Shown one piece after another: positions 1 through 11,100 of a stretch of 64,000 nucleotides of DNA; within the stretch, counting starts at the first letter, position 1, and each line of letters opens with the position of its first letter. The stretch spans positions 1 to 64,000 of the forward strand of contig JADMXW010000023.1 in the NCBI GenBank assembly GCA_015548865.1, written 5' to 3'. A program made the position numbers and the translations under genes. The notes under the pieces were generated by a model. The model did no database searches. It was given only the letters and a program-made list of their open reading frames with translations, and was not told the DNA's origin. This DNA comes from Serratia marcescens. Its GTDB lineage: Bacteria; Pseudomonadota; Gammaproteobacteria; Enterobacterales; Enterobacteriaceae.

Positions 1-1
1 C

Positions 2-196
2 GTTGAGCTGCAAATTCTGGACACTAAAGGCAAAGAGATTAATTTCACCAATGGATTTACCGGTGATGGCGATCTGGCGCTTGGCCCGAATGAAACCAGC
101 GCAAGCGCAAGCTATACCGCGCAATATCTGGCTACCGATGCCGCTACACCTGGTTCGGTAACCTCAACGCTGCAATACGCCATTTCCTACCAGTAA
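2..196 (+). CDS. Fimbrial major subunit, C-terminal fragment (5' end outside window)
   Basis: The frame is open from base 2 to the TAA at 194-196 and gives 64 residues ending in LQYAISYQ. The run TAQYLATDAATPGSVTS, rich in small residues and followed by a terminal beta-strand, is the usual end of type 1-like fimbrial (FimA/SmfA) subunits. These are secreted to the periplasm and assembled by donor-strand exchange through a chaperone and usher. The signal peptide, disulfide cysteines and any fim neighbours lie upstream of the window, so the specific fimbrial type cannot be given. A hairpin follows the stop codon at once, so this is probably the last gene of its transcript or the highly expressed major subunit. 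Confidence 0.75.
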   Translation, partial: VELQILDTKGKEINFTNGFTGDGDLALGPNETSASASYTAQYLATDAATPGSVTSTLQYAISYQ

Positions 197-202
197 GCAT
201 AT

Positions 203-223
203 CGGGCCTGTTTTACAGGCCCG
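203..223 (+). terminator. Stem-loop after the fimbrial gene
   Basis: An 8-bp perfect stem (CGGGCCTG / CAGGCCCG) with a TTTTA loop starts seven bases after the stop codon. The downstream T-run is poor, so it may act as a weak terminator or as an mRNA-stabilising end. Confidence 0.6.
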
Positions 224-452
224 TCAGACTTGTTACAAACTTACCTAAAACGGCTATTTTCGCTCACTTCCGTTATTTCCGGATTCCTCAGCGCCTGCGC
301 AGGAATGAGCGAACAGGCCGCAAAATCGGCAGCCGGGATTGGCATCCTGATCGACTTCAAGGCGGTTATAGGCGCGTTATGCGTCTTTTTTATGCCGTAG
401 CCTTAGCGCACCAGTATTTTTGTAGTCAGCTTTATTCTGTTGAATACAAATA

Positions 453-644
453 ATGGTGGCTCAGGCAGGGCAGCCCTCGGGCTGGCCGGTATCCATTGAG
501 GCCGGTACTGCAAGCCTTGTCTGGGCTACTACCCATGAGATTTGCAGCTCTGGTGGTAGTGACGCTTGTTACTCAATGGAGATTGCTCAATGGCTACCAC
601 CCCAATCGTGTTATATCCGCGATGCATTGATCTTCCTCTGGTGA
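453..644 (+). CDS. Small Ash/Icd-like ORF of P4-type satellite elements (uncertain)
   Basis: This 63-residue frame begins [14 protein letters not shown]. That phrase recurs in the small Ash or 'Icd-like' proteins annotated in P4-like satellites and integrated islands of enterobacteria, as I recall them; I could not search. The rest of the frame is low in information and may have drifted. The upstream stretch 224-452 shows no gene. It has a short weak hairpin followed by T6 near 381-393 (GCGC..GCGT) and nothing else I can name. Its role is unknown. It may be a relic left by the element that brought in the adjoining restriction genes. Confidence 0.3.
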   Translation: MVAQAGQPSGWPVSIEAGTASLVWATTHEICSSGGSDACYSMEIAQWLPPQSCYIRDALIFLW

Positions 645-706
645 CGATTGCTTTAGAGAAACCCTGCTCTTGTCTTCTGTCCGTTCAGGAGGTGCGTCAT
701 GTTTGA
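590..706 (+). CDS. Small 38-residue ORF overlapping the next gene
   Basis: The ORF starts ATG GCT ACC ACC at 590 and ends TGA at 704-706, overlapping the start of the 699 gene by eight bases. It contains the downstream ribosome-binding site, so the two could be translationally coupled. Short proteins beginning MATTP are common beside Ash-type ORFs in P4-like elements (recalled family pattern). There is no recognisable domain, and it overlaps the 453 frame out of phase. It may be a real short gene or only the decayed tail of a longer satellite gene. Confidence 0.3.
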   Translation: MATTPIVLYPRCIDLPLVTIALEKPCSCLLSVQEVRHV

Positions 707-920
707 TATAACGCCTTTAACCGTGGAAGAACTCACCGATCAGTGCCGTGCGTTAGCACATGCGGTGATAGAGCTGGAAAACCCCGAGGTAAAAGAGGTC
801 CTCAGTTTTATGCTGGCGGAACGGCTGGAGTCTCTGCATGTGTCGTTGGATGCGCCGTATTCTTGTGGCGATATTGCTGACAAGGGAGAATGTGGCGTGA
901 ATGTGGTCGCCAGGCAATAG
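699..920 (+). CDS. Hypothetical 73-residue acidic protein of satellite type
   Basis: The ORF has a strong Shine-Dalgarno (AGGAGGT, 687-693) six bases before its ATG. The protein is acidic and mostly helical in its first 50 residues (VEELTDQCRALAHAVIELE), with two cysteines in the tail, and has no membrane segment. A well-formed intrinsic terminator follows, so this is a complete transcription unit end. I do not recognise a domain. Proteins of this size and composition sit beside Ash-like ORFs in P4-like satellites, but that is context and not evidence of function. Confidence 0.5.
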   Translation: MFDITPLTVEELTDQCRALAHAVIELENPEVKEVLSFMLAERLESLHVSLDAPYSCGDIADKGECGVNVVARQ

Positions 921-930
921 CATGAACATC

Positions 931-952
931 AAGCCACCTCAGGGTGGCTTTT
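931..952 (+). terminator. Intrinsic terminator after the 699-920 gene
   Basis: Stem AAGCCACC / GGTGGCTT with a TCAG loop, followed directly by TTTT. It separates the small satellite-like genes from the hsd operon. Confidence 0.8.
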
Positions 953-1147
953 CACTCACCAACGTAACGCTCTGCCTCACCGGATCGGCAATAGTCATCT
1001 CATTATCCCACTCGGCCCTTCATTTCTTTGCCCTGTATCGTTTGCGATAGCCTGCGTTGCGGGTATTATTTTGTGAATGACATTCTAAAACGAAATTTAT
1101 GTTTGAGTATCGTTGCGCTTTGGCTGCGATCTCTCTCGAGGATTTTC

Positions 1148-3511
1148 ATGACTAACACTAACTTCTCTCAAACGGCCGCCTTTATCTGGTCGGTAGCTGA
1201 CCTACTGCGTGGTGATTTTAAGCAATCTCAATATGGACGAGTGATTCTGCCTTTTACGCTGTTGCGCCGTCTTGAATGTGTGCTAGCCCCCACGAAAGAA
1301 GCCGTAGTGGCCGAGGCTGAAAAGCTGAAAAACGGCCCACTGCCTGAAGAGGGGCGAGAGAAGTTTCTGTTACGTGCAACCAAAGGACTGTCGTTCTTCA
1401 ATACATCGCCGATGGATCTCAGCAAGATGGGTCAGAACGACATCAAAGATAATCTTGAGACTTATGTTCAGTGCTTTTCAAAAGATGCGCGTGAAATCTT
1501 TGAACACTTCAAATTCAGTGAGTTTATTGGTCTGCTGGATGATGCTAACCTACTGTTCAAAGTGGTTAAGACGTTTGCCACCACCGATCTCAGTCCGAAA
1601 GCGATTTCCAACTATGAAATGGGCCTGGTGTTTGAAGAGCTCATCCGACGATTTGCGGAAAGTTCTAACGAGACGGCAGGGGAACACTTTACCCCGCGTG
1701 ATATCGTGCGCTTAACCACCTCGCTGGTATTTATGGAAGATGATGCCGTCCTGTCAAAAGAGGGCGCCATCCGCACTATTTATGACCCAACGGCCGGGAC
1801 CGGCGGCTTCCTCTCTTCCGGGATGGAGTATGTCCATGAACTGAATCCCAACGCGGTGATGCGGGCTTTTGGTCAGGAACTGAACCCAGAATCCTACGCC
1901 ATTTGTAAAGCGGACATGCTGATCAAAGGGCAAGACGTCAGCCGTATCAAGCTGGGTAATACCCTGTCTAACGACCAGCTACCTCAGGAGCAGTTCGACT
2001 ACATGCTCTCTAACCCGCCGTTTGGCGTGGACTGGAAAAAGATTGAAGGTGAGATTAACAACGAGCACGCACTGAAAGGGTATAACGGTCGCTTTGGCCC
2101 AGGTCTGCCGCGCGTGTCTGATGGTTCACTGCTGTTCCTGCTGCACTTGATCAGCAAAATGCGCGACAGCCTCAACGTTGATGGCAGCACGAATAACGGC
2201 GGGCGTATTGGCATTATCCTTAACGGTTCGCCGCTGTTTACCGGCAGTGCGGGCAGCGGTGAGAGCGAAATCCGCCGTTACATTCTGGAAGCCGATTTGC
2301 TGGAAGGCATTGTTGCACTGCCGACCGATATGTTCTACAACACGGGTATCGCGACCTACGTTTGGATCCTCTCGAATAAGAAAGCACCTGCGCGAAAGGG
2401 CAAAGTGCAACTGATTGATGGCACCAACCTGTGCGGCAAGATGCGCAAATCGCTCGGCTCTAAACGTAACCTGATGGGGGAGGATGATATTAAGCTTATC
2501 TCCCAGACGTTTGGTGATTTTGAGGTGGTTGAAGCCACACCGCTGGAAGCGTTAGGGCTGGAAAAAGCGGCCGAGCAAAAATCTAACCGTGGCCGTCAGT
2601 CTGCCACGGTTAAAACCGAAGCACCAAAAACCTTCGCCAGCAAAATTTTTAATAGCACCGATTTTGGTTACCGTCGCCTGACCATTGAGCGCCCACTGCG
2701 TTTGTCGGCGCAGGTGACGGATGACGCCATTGCCACGCTGCGCTTTGCGCCCAAACCATTTAACGCGCCGATGGAGCGTTTGTATGACGCGTTTTCTGCG
2801 CAGTGGCTGGACGATAACTACGGTAATTTTGTAGACATTGAAGCGGAAGCCCGTAGCATCATCAAAAAAGAATTTGCCGAGCTTAAAGAGAAACAAATTA
2901 AAGATCTGCTGGACAGCAAACTGTGGCTGGCACAGCGTGAATTAATGGAAAAAGCGCAGCAGATCCAAACCGCGCTGGGAACGCAGGCGGGTGGGAAAAC
3001 GCAGGTCAGCAATGACTTTAACCAGTTTCAGTTTACCTTGAAAGGGGCGCTGAAAACCGCAGGCGTAAAACTGGATACCAAAGAGAACAAACAGTTTATT
3101 GATGCGATTACCACGAAAAACCCAGACGCTGAGCCTGTGGTGAAAAAGGTGCTGAAAGAAGCGGCCCAGCCGCTGTATGGCGCCTTTGAGTACCAAGGCA
3201 AGGTGGTGGAGTTCGAGCAGGATGGCGATCTGCGGGATAACGAGAATGTGCCGTTGAACCCTGCAGTGTCTACCAGTGACCTGATCGAAAGCTACTTCAA
3301 AGCGGAAGTATTGCCGCACGTGGCCGATGCCTGGATTAATGCTGATAAGCGTGATGAGAAAGACGGTGACATTGGCATTGTCGGCTATGAAATTCCGTTT
3401 AACCGCCATTTCTACGTGTATCAACCACCGCGCCCGTTAGCAGAGATTGATGCTGACCTGGATGCGGTCAGCGCCGAGATTATGAAGCTGTTGCAGGAGG
3501 TGCATTCCTGA
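1148..3511 (+). CDS. hsdM: Type I restriction-modification methyltransferase subunit HsdM
   Basis: HsdM is the N6-adenine methyltransferase subunit, which works with HsdS to methylate the target and with HsdR to restrict unmodified DNA. The product is 787 residues. The SAM-binding motif DPTAGTGGF lies at about residues 213-221 and the catalytic NPPF motif at 289-292, preceded by the usual N-terminal helical domain. A long helical C-terminal region follows. I start at ATG 1148 and not the in-frame ATG at 1028: GAGG at 1138-1141 is correctly spaced, and [14 protein letters not shown] is the typical family start. The stop TGA shares its A with the hsdS ATG, so the two genes are translationally coupled. 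It is the first gene of hsdM-hsdS-hsdR. Confidence 0.95.
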   Translation: MTNTNFSQTAAFIWSVADLLRGDFKQSQYGRVILPFTLLRRLECVLAPTKEAVVAEAEKLKNGPLPEEGREKFLLRATKGLSFFNTSPMDLSKMGQNDIKDNLETYVQCFSKDAREIFEHFKFSEFIGLLDDANLLFKVVKTFATTDLSPKAISNYEMGLVFEELIRRFAESSNETAGEHFTPRDIVRLTTSLVFMEDDAVLSKEGAIRTIYDPTAGTGGFLSSGMEYVHELNPNAVMRAFGQELNPESYAICKADMLIKGQDVSRIKLGNTLSNDQLPQEQFDYMLSNPPFGVDWKKIEGEINNEHALKGYNGRFGPGLPRVSDGSLLFLLHLISKMRDSLNVDGSTNNGGRIGIILNGSPLFTGSAGSGESEIRRYILEADLLEGIVALPTDMFYNTGIATYVWILSNKKAPARKGKVQLIDGTNLCGKMRKSLGSKRNLMGEDDIKLISQTFGDFEVVEATPLEALGLEKAAEQKSNRGRQSATVKTEAPKTFASKIFNSTDFGYRRLTIERPLRLSAQVTDDAIATLRFAPKPFNAPMERLYDAFSAQWLDDNYGNFVDIEAEARSIIKKEFAELKEKQIKDLLDSKLWLAQRELMEKAQQIQTALGTQAGGKTQVSNDFNQFQFTLKGALKTAGVKLDTKENKQFIDAITTKNPDAEPVVKKVLKEAAQPLYGAFEYQGKVVEFEQDGDLRDNENVPLNPAVSTSDLIESYFKAEVLPHVADAWINADKRDEKDGDIGIVGYEIPFNRHFYVYQPPRPLAEIDADLDAVSAEIMKLLQEVHS

Positions 3512-4872
3512 TGGCGAAGTATAAGGCGTATCCGGAGTATAAGGATTCTGGAGTGGAGTGGTTGGGGGCGGTGCCTAGTCACTGGAAAACCATCGCGATA
3601 TCTAGACTGTTTGCTAGAATTAAGCGTACTGGGTATACGGAAAAAGAATTGCTTTCTGTTTATCGAGATTATGGTGTTATTCCAAAATCCAGCAGAGATG
3701 ATAACAATAATAAACCTTCAGAGGATTTATCACCTTATCAGTTGGTTGAACCTAATGATTTGGTAATGAATAAAATGAAAGCCTGGCAAGGTTCTATCGC
3801 CATTTCAGAGTGCGAAGGAATCGTCAGTCCTGCATACTTTGTTTATCAACCTAATAAGTTTCTTTTTGAACAGGCACATTCCAAGTATGTGCATTATTTA
3901 CTGCGAAACCCAATTTACGTTACTCAATATTTAAGTCGTTCTAAGGGAATACGTGTAAATCAATGGGACTTAGATCCTGACGAGTTCAGAAACATTGAAC
4001 TGCTTTTGCCAAGCAAATGTGAACAAAAAAATATATACAGTTTCCTCGACCATGAAACCGTAAAAATCGATAATCTGATCGAGAAACAACAACAACTGAT
4101 TGAACTGCTAAAAGAAAAACGTCAGGCAGTGATCAGTCATGCCGTCACCAAAGGGCTAAACCCTGATGTGCCGATGAAAGATTCTGGCGTTGAGTGGTTG
4201 GGCGAAGTGCCGGAGCATTGGGTTGTTTCTGGTTTTAAGAAGTATTTATCATCAATCGTTGACTATCGAGGGAAAACGCCTAACAAAACAGATGATGGTA
4301 TATTGCTTGTTACTGCAAGAAATATAAAGAAAGGGATGCTTGATTATTCACTATCCCAAGAATTTATTGCTGAATTCGATTATGAAGAGGTTATGAGTCG
4401 TGGCTTGCCCGATATTGGTGATGTACTGTTTACGACTGAAGCGCCATTAGGTGAAGTGGCAAATGTTGATAGAAAAGATATTGCTCTTGCTCAGCGTATA
4501 ATTAAATTTAAGGGTGTGGCGTGCCGTCTTGATAATTACTATCTAAAATATTTTATTATGTCTTCTGAATTTCAGCAGTCTCTTAATCTTTATTCTTCAG
4601 GCAGTACGGCACAAGGAATAAAGGCAGAGCGCTTTGTTTATTTGCGAAAGTTGTTACCACCAATAAATGAGCAAAAGAAAATTGTGGTTTTTCTTGATAA
4701 GGAAATAAAAAAAATAGATATGCTCGTTGAACAACAGTTTGTAATGTTATCTTTACTCCAAGAACGCCGCACCGCCCTTATCTCCGCCGCTGTCACCGGA
4801 AAAATCGATGTGCGTGACTGGGTTGCGCCCAATGAGCAGGACATTGATGCATCCGAGGAGGCCACCGCATGA
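3511..4872 (+). CDS. hsdS: Type I restriction-modification specificity subunit HsdS
   Basis: HsdS sets the bipartite recognition sequence. The 453 residues show the classic two-fold layout: a conserved start (KDSGVEWLGAVPSHW, near residues 10-25) is repeated at about 222-237 (KDSGVEWLGEVPEHW). Each copy opens a target-recognition domain, and each domain is followed by a helical spacer (EKQQQLIELLKEKRQAVISHAV and a similar segment near the end). The two recognition domains are visibly richer in A+T than the flanking spacers and hsdM, which is usual for exchangeable specificity modules. The ribosome-binding site CAGGAGG (3494-3500) lies inside hsdM. The end overlaps hsdR by four bases (ATGA). 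Confidence 0.95.
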   Translation: MAKYKAYPEYKDSGVEWLGAVPSHWKTIAISRLFARIKRTGYTEKELLSVYRDYGVIPKSSRDDNNNKPSEDLSPYQLVEPNDLVMNKMKAWQGSIAISECEGIVSPAYFVYQPNKFLFEQAHSKYVHYLLRNPIYVTQYLSRSKGIRVNQWDLDPDEFRNIELLLPSKCEQKNIYSFLDHETVKIDNLIEKQQQLIELLKEKRQAVISHAVTKGLNPDVPMKDSGVEWLGEVPEHWVVSGFKKYLSSIVDYRGKTPNKTDDGILLVTARNIKKGMLDYSLSQEFIAEFDYEEVMSRGLPDIGDVLFTTEAPLGEVANVDRKDIALAQRIIKFKGVACRLDNYYLKYFIMSSEFQQSLNLYSSGSTAQGIKAERFVYLRKLLPPINEQKKIVVFLDKEIKKIDMLVEQQFVMLSLLQERRTALISAAVTGKIDVRDWVAPNEQDIDASEEATA

Positions 4873-7800
4873 GCATGGACAGCACCAAAGAGCTGATCTT
4901 TCAAAATGAAATGATCGCACAGATGCTCGAAAAAGGCTGGGTGCGTGGCGAAAATGATGGTTACGATCGCGAACGTGCACTCTATTCTCAGGATGCGCTG
5001 ACCTTTGTGCAAACCACGCAGCCGCAGGAGTGGGAGAAATTTTCCAGGATTTTTCCCACCGACACCGAGCGCCATTTCCTTGATGCGCTGGTGGCGCAAC
5101 TAAAGAAAGCCGATATCAACGCCACTGATATGCTATCGCGCACCTATGGTACGCTCGGCGTATTGCGTCACGGCATTAAAAGCCACAGTGCGCGCTTTTC
5201 CCTGTGTCAGTTTGCGCCGGAACACAAGCTCAACCCGGAAACGCTGGCGCGTTATCAGCAGAATATCTGCCGCATTGTGCCGGAGCTGGTTTACAGCCCG
5301 CATGCCGTCAAGGCGGCGTTTGATGAATCGGGCATAAAAGCCAAGAAATGGCGTATCGATCTGGTGCTGTTTGTTAACGGCCTGCCGGTGGCGACGCTGG
5401 AACTGAAATCAGAGTTTAAGCAGTCGGTACAAAACGCGATTACCCAATATAAGAAAACGCGTTTACCGAAAGACTCCGACACCAATAAACAAGAACCCCT
5501 GCTCACCTTTAAACGCGGGGCGCTGGTGCACTTTGCCGTCAGCCAGTATGACGTGTTTATGGCAACCAAACTCGAGGGCGATAAAACCTACTTTCTGCCG
5601 TTTAACAAAGGCACCCATGACGGTGGGGCGGGTAATGATATCCCGGAAGATGAGAACCAATACGCCACCAGTTATTTGTGGAATGAGGTCCTGCTGCCAG
5701 ACAATCTGCTGAAAATTCTCGCCAACTTTGTGCATCTGCAAATCGAAGAGAAGGAAGAGTGGAACGGCCTGAAAGGCAAAAAAGAGAGCCTGATTTTCCC
5801 GCGCTATCACCAGTGGGATGTGGTGAATAAGCTGATTACTGCGGCGACGGTAGAGGGCACTGGGCATAAATATTTGATTCAGCACAGTGCGGGTTCCGGT
5901 AAATCAAACTCGATTGCCTGGACAGCGCATCAGCTTTCCCGGTTGCACGATGAGAAGGGCGAGAAGCAGTTCCACTCGGTGATTGTGGTGACGGACCGCA
6001 CCGTACTGGACGATCAGCTTCAGGATACCATTTACCAGTTTGAGCATCAGGATGGTGTGGTCGGGCGCATCAATAATAAAGAAGGTGACGGTTCGAAGTC
6101 AGAGAAACTCGCCAGTGCACTCGAGCACTCACAACCGATTATTATCGTCACCCTTCAGACCTTCCCGTTTGTGCTCAAGGCGATTGAAAACAGCGTCAGT
6201 CTCAAGCAGCGTAAATACGCGGTGATCGCGGATGAAGCGCACTCTTCACAAAGTGGATCCACGGCGCGCCAACTTAAAGAAGTGCTGATGACAGAGGAAG
6301 TCGATGACGATGCGGTTTTCTCCTCGGAAGATAATCTGAATGCCACTGTCGCCGCACGTAAAGGCAGTAATAATCTTAACTACTATGCTTTTACCGCGAC
6401 GCCGAAGGCCAAAACGCTGGAGCTGTTTGGCCGTAAGCCTCATCCGCTGGAACCCGCATCCAAAACGAATAAGCCGGAGGCATTCCACGTTTATTCCATG
6501 CGGCAGGCCATCGAAGAAGGGTTCATTCTTGATGTCCTGAAGAATTACACCAACTACAAGGTCGCTTATAAGCTCTTGCAAAAGCTGGGCGATCCTGACC
6601 AGGAAGTGGACAGCAATAAAGCCAAGATCAAGCTGAATCAGTGGGTCGCTCTGCACGAGCATAATGTCTCGCAAAAAGTGAAGATCATTGTTGAGCACTA
6701 CCGCAAGCATGTCATGCATCTGCTGGGCGGGCAGGCTAAGGCCATGGTGGTCACCAGTTCACGCAAAGCCGCCGTGCGTTACAAGCTGGCGTTTGATAAA
6801 TACATTGCTGAGCATCATTACCAGAAGATCAGCGCGATGGTCGCCTTTTCGGGTGAAGTGGAATTCGATGAAAGCGACCACAACAGCCTTGCGTTGCTGA
6901 ACCAGAAGTTTACGGAAATCAATATGAACCCGGGCCTAAAAGGCCGGGATATGCGCAAGGCATTCGACAGTGATGACTACCAGGTCATGCTAGTGGCAAA
7001 TAAATTCCAGACCGGTTTTGACCAGCCCAAGCTGTGCGCCATGTATGTCGATAAAGCGTTGGGCGGCGTGGAGTGCGTGCAAACATTATCGCGTTTGAAT
7101 CGTACCTACCCAGGAAAAGCGCAGTCAGGCACCTTTGTGCTCGATTTCTTCAACAAACCTGACGACATTTTGGCCGCATTCCAGCCCTACTATCAAACGG
7201 CGGAATTGACTGATGTCACCGATCCGCAGTTAGTGTTTGAACTGTTCGAAAAACTTCGTACTAGCGGTATTTTCCTGTGGAGCGAGGTGGAGCAATTCTG
7301 CGAGGCGTTCTTTACTAAAAATAAATCCAACGCGGCAATCAGCAATATTTGTAAGCCTGCCGTTGAGCGCTGGAAACAGCGTTATACCTCAGCGATTGAT
7401 GCCTATGTGCTGGCCAAGGAGATGTTTGAGCGCACCAAGAAGACCGGCGATGTGGTGCTGATCACTAACGCAGAAAACAGCTTCAAAGCGTGCAAACAGG
7501 AAAAAGACAAACTGGATATCTTTAAAAAAGATCTCGGCAGCTTTGTCCGTTTCTACGAATTTATGTCGCAGATCGTGGATTACGATGACAAGAATTTAGA
7601 GAAGCTCAGTCTGTTTTCTCGCCATTTGCGCCCATTGCTCCATGAACAACGTGCCGAAGAAGATGACATTGACCTCAGCAACGTGGAGATGAGCCACTAT
7701 CGCCTGTCGAAACTTCAGGAGCAGCATCTCAAGCTGCAAGAGGATGCTGAAGACAAAATCAAACCGGGTAACGATATTGGCACGGCGAAACCAAAAGATA

Positions 7801-8114
7801 AGAAAGAAGCGTTTCTATCCCATATCTTGGCACGCCTGAATGACCTGTTTATCACCGATAACCTCACGGATAAAGACATGATCAACTATGCCTTTGCTGT
7901 GCGTGACAAGCTGTCGGAAAATCAGGCGGTGATGACCCAAATTGCGAATAACACGCGTGAGCAGGCCATGCTGGGGGATTTTCCGAAAGCAATTGATGAT
8001 GCTGTCATGGACAGCAATGATGCTCAGCAGGAGATGATGATGCAGTACTTATCGAATCCGGAACTGGCGAAAGGCTTTGCTCGGGTGGTGTTTGATATGT
8101 TGAAAGGGGCCTGA
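4869..8114 (+). CDS. hsdR: Type I restriction-modification endonuclease/translocase subunit HsdR
   Basis: HsdR is the ATP-driven DNA translocase and nuclease of the type I complex, 1081 residues and normal length. An N-terminal PD-(D/E)xK nuclease is visible as D164 followed by E178-L-K180 (LVLFVNG..ATLELKSEF). The helicase motor has Walker A HSAGSGKS at 339-346 and the DEAH box at 455-458, then FTATPK and a motif VI-like QTLSRLNRTYPG. The C-terminal region is helical, as expected for contact with HsdM/HsdS. No frameshift or lost catalytic residue is seen, so the system looks active. Sixty-seven bases separate it from the following helicase gene on the same strand. Confidence 0.95.
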   Translation: MSMDSTKELIFQNEMIAQMLEKGWVRGENDGYDRERALYSQDALTFVQTTQPQEWEKFSRIFPTDTERHFLDALVAQLKKADINATDMLSRTYGTLGVLRHGIKSHSARFSLCQFAPEHKLNPETLARYQQNICRIVPELVYSPHAVKAAFDESGIKAKKWRIDLVLFVNGLPVATLELKSEFKQSVQNAITQYKKTRLPKDSDTNKQEPLLTFKRGALVHFAVSQYDVFMATKLEGDKTYFLPFNKGTHDGGAGNDIPEDENQYATSYLWNEVLLPDNLLKILANFVHLQIEEKEEWNGLKGKKESLIFPRYHQWDVVNKLITAATVEGTGHKYLIQHSAGSGKSNSIAWTAHQLSRLHDEKGEKQFHSVIVVTDRTVLDDQLQDTIYQFEHQDGVVGRINNKEGDGSKSEKLASALEHSQPIIIVTLQTFPFVLKAIENSVSLKQRKYAVIADEAHSSQSGSTARQLKEVLMTEEVDDDAVFSSEDNLNATVAARKGSNNLNYYAFTATPKAKTLELFGRKPHPLEPASKTNKPEAFHVYSMRQAIEEGFILDVLKNYTNYKVAYKLLQKLGDPDQEVDSNKAKIKLNQWVALHEHNVSQKVKIIVEHYRKHVMHLLGGQAKAMVVTSSRKAAVRYKLAFDKYIAEHHYQKISAMVAFSGEVEFDESDHNSLALLNQKFTEINMNPGLKGRDMRKAFDSDDYQVMLVANKFQTGFDQPKLCAMYVDKALGGVECVQTLSRLNRTYPGKAQSGTFVLDFFNKPDDILAAFQPYYQTAELTDVTDPQLVFELFEKLRTSGIFLWSEVEQFCEAFFTKNKSNAAISNICKPAVERWKQRYTSAIDAYVLAKEMFERTKKTGDVVLITNAENSFKACKQEKDKLDIFKKDLGSFVRFYEFMSQIVDYDDKNLEKLSLFSRHLRPLLHEQRAEEDDIDLSNVEMSHYRLSKLQEQHLKLQEDAEDKIKPGNDIGTAKPKDKKEAFLSHILARLNDLFITDNLTDKDMINYAFAVRDKLSENQAVMTQIANNTREQAMLGDFPKAIDDAVMDSNDAQQEMMMQYLSNPELAKGFARVVFDMLKGA

Positions 8115-8181
8115 TTTTCCGGCTGGCGGAGAATTTGACTTCAACGAAATCAATTAATCTCATTAGGAAACGGAACGGGTA

Positions 8182-11100
8182 ATGGATAGGAATACCCAAG
8201 GGTTTACATCATATTGGCGTAACTCTCTCGCTGATGCAGAATCTGGCAAAGGCGCCTTTGAGCGCAAAGATGAAAATAAATTTACCCGGTGGATAGATCC
8301 CTCTACGGGACGGTTGGATGAAGAAACCGTTCATGTGCTCTTTAAGGGAGAAGACGATGCGATTAAAACGGTTGAAGTCTTATTACGACCCAAGGTATGG
8401 CACCGTCAGCTAAAGCATGGCAAAGAGCGCACAGCAGGTGCGCCGGGTATCGTTACTCCGTTGGTGACGTTTGCTCTCCTGAACCGTGAAGGTTTCTTGT
8501 TTCCCTCTGCGACCGCCACTATTCCCCGCGATCTACTCGAACCGCTTCCCCAGGGGACTCTCTCCATTGGTGCGATGGCGCACTATGACAGTTATAAAAC
8601 CACGCATAATTCGACCACGTTTGGTGTGGATGATGATGAACAACGTCGCGAAGAAAATGATGAGCAGCGGGTTAAGCGTTATGAAAAGCATCAACGGCAG
8701 TGGCAAAAGTACCTGAATGAAACAAACCAGCTTTTGGAAAGCGTGGCCGGAAAATGGGTTGCCACCTATGAGCAATATGAGCCAGCCGATTATGGTTATA
8801 TTATCAAAGCAAACAAGCCTGGTGGTGCAAGTCAGCATATTCTCCCATTGTACGATCATCTGCTGATGTGTAAAAAAGAGGTACCATTGTTGGCGCGTTT
8901 TGCTTCGACAGAAACGACCCCGTTAGAACCTCTCCTTAGCGCTAATGCAAAGTTCTGCGAACGTCTGGGGCATTCAGGGGATGAGTTCCCGTTAGCAGCG
9001 GCTCAGCGCGATGCCCTGAGCCATTATCTTACGCAGCAGACGGGCGATATCCTCGCTGTCAACGGTCCACCGGGAACCGGAAAAACCACCTTGGTTCTCT
9101 CCATCATTGCGACCGAATGGGTAAAAGCGGCCCTTGCTCAATCCGAACCGCCCGTGGTGATTGCCACATCAACCAACAATCAGGCTGTGACCAATATCAT
9201 TGAGGCATTCGGTAAAGATTTTGCCACCGGCACTGGTGCGATGGCTGGGCGCTGGTTACCCGATCTGAAAAGCTATGGTGCCTATTTCCCCTCACAGCGC
9301 CGTAAGGATGTATCAGCCAAAAAATACCAAACGGATGATTTTTTTACCCGTGTTGAATCTCTGGACTATGTAGAAGACGCCCGGGTTTATTATCTTGATA
9401 AGGCCAGAAGCGCTTTCCCGGCGGAGGAATGTGCCTCTCCCGCGCGCGTTGTTGATCTGTTGCATGAATGCCTGACCGCGCAGTCTGTTCAGCTTGCAGA
9501 CATTGAGCAAGCATGGGGGGACTTGATTCGCCTGCGTCAGGAATGTCGCGCCATAAGCGCAGATATTGACCAGTATATTCAGGATGAAAGGACGTTACTG
9601 CTCCAGTGCGAGCAGGATATTGCGCTGTTAATCCAAGGCAAAAAGCAGTGGCAGCAGTATCGAGCCAGTGAATCAATCTGGTATTCGCTTTTCTCCTGGC
9701 TCCCCGCTGTTCGTCGTAAGCGTCACTATCAGATTACCCTTTTTCTGGACGCGACATTTGGCACCCATATGGCAGCGTTCCGCGATGCTGTGCCGGAAGG
9801 TATCGATACCTATATTGATGGCCTTATTGCTCAGAGGCGAAAAGCACAGGATGAATACCTGCAACACATCGATTTTGCGGTAGAGATTTCCCACCGTGAA
9901 TATCAGGCAGCACAGCACTGGCATTCCCTGACGTTGTTTTTAGGGCATACGGGTGAAGAGGAACTGGATCTGGCTCGGGCCGATAGGCTTGCGGATACAC
10001 AGATTCGCTTCCCGGCATTCCTGCTGGCAACCCACTATTGGGAAGGTCGCTGGCTGATGGATATGGCAGCCATAAAAGATCTTCAGGACGAAAAAAGCCG
10101 CAACAGAGCGAAAATTGTTAAGGACCGCTGGCAGCGCAGAATGAAACTCACCCCTTGCGTGGTGATGACCTGTTACATGTTGCCGCATCACCTGAAAATT
10201 GGCGTTCATGATAGTGAGTCGAAGAAATATGCTGACAGCTATTATTATAATTTTGTTGATTTGCTGATTGTTGATGAGGCAGGGCAGGTATTGCCGGAAG
10301 TGGCTGCTGCCTCTTTCGCGCTGGCGAAAAAAGCGTTAGTGATTGGTGATACGGAACAAATCGCACCTATCTGGAACAGTTTGCCCGGCATTGATATGGG
10401 CAATATGGTGGAGGAGAACATCCTCCCCGGTGGTACTCAGGAAGCGTTGGTGGAGGCTTATGCCACGGTGTGTGATTCAGGTAAGAGTGCGGCATCAGGC
10501 AGCGTCATGAAAGTCGCCCAGTTTACCTCATGCTATCAATATGATTCGGATTTAGCGCGTGGCATGTACCTGTATGAACACCGCCGCTGCTTCGATAACA
10601 TCATTGGTTTCTGTAACGCGCTCTGCTATCACGGTAAGTTGCAACCTAAACGCGGTGCTGAAAAGGAAACGCTTTTTCCGTCAATGGGCTATTTACATAT
10701 CGATGGTAAAGGCATGCTGGGAAACAGTGGGAGCCGTTACAATGCCTTTGAAGCAGAAACCATTGCTGCATGGCTAGTCGCTCATAAAGAAGAAATCGAG
10801 CGCCATTACGACAAGCCTCTTAATAACGTCGTGGGTGTGGTTACGCCGTTTTCGGCACAAGTCAACGCTATCAAACAGGCGTTGCGAAAGCAGGGTATTC
10901 ATTGCTCCGGCGATGAGAGTTCGTTGACCGTTGGAACGGTGCACTCCTTGCAGGGAGCGGAAAGATCAATTGTGCTCTTCTCCCCCGTTTATTCAAAACA
11001 TGAAGACGGTGGGTTTATCGACAGCGATAGCAGTATGCTAAACGTTGCCGTTTCTCGCGCTAAAGATAACTTTCTGGTCTTTGGCGATATGGATCTGTTT

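Noticed and set aside
1028-1147. N-terminal extension of HsdM from ATG 1028
   Set aside because: The extra 40 residues look unlike the family, and ATG 1148 has a well-spaced GAGG and the standard HsdM start.
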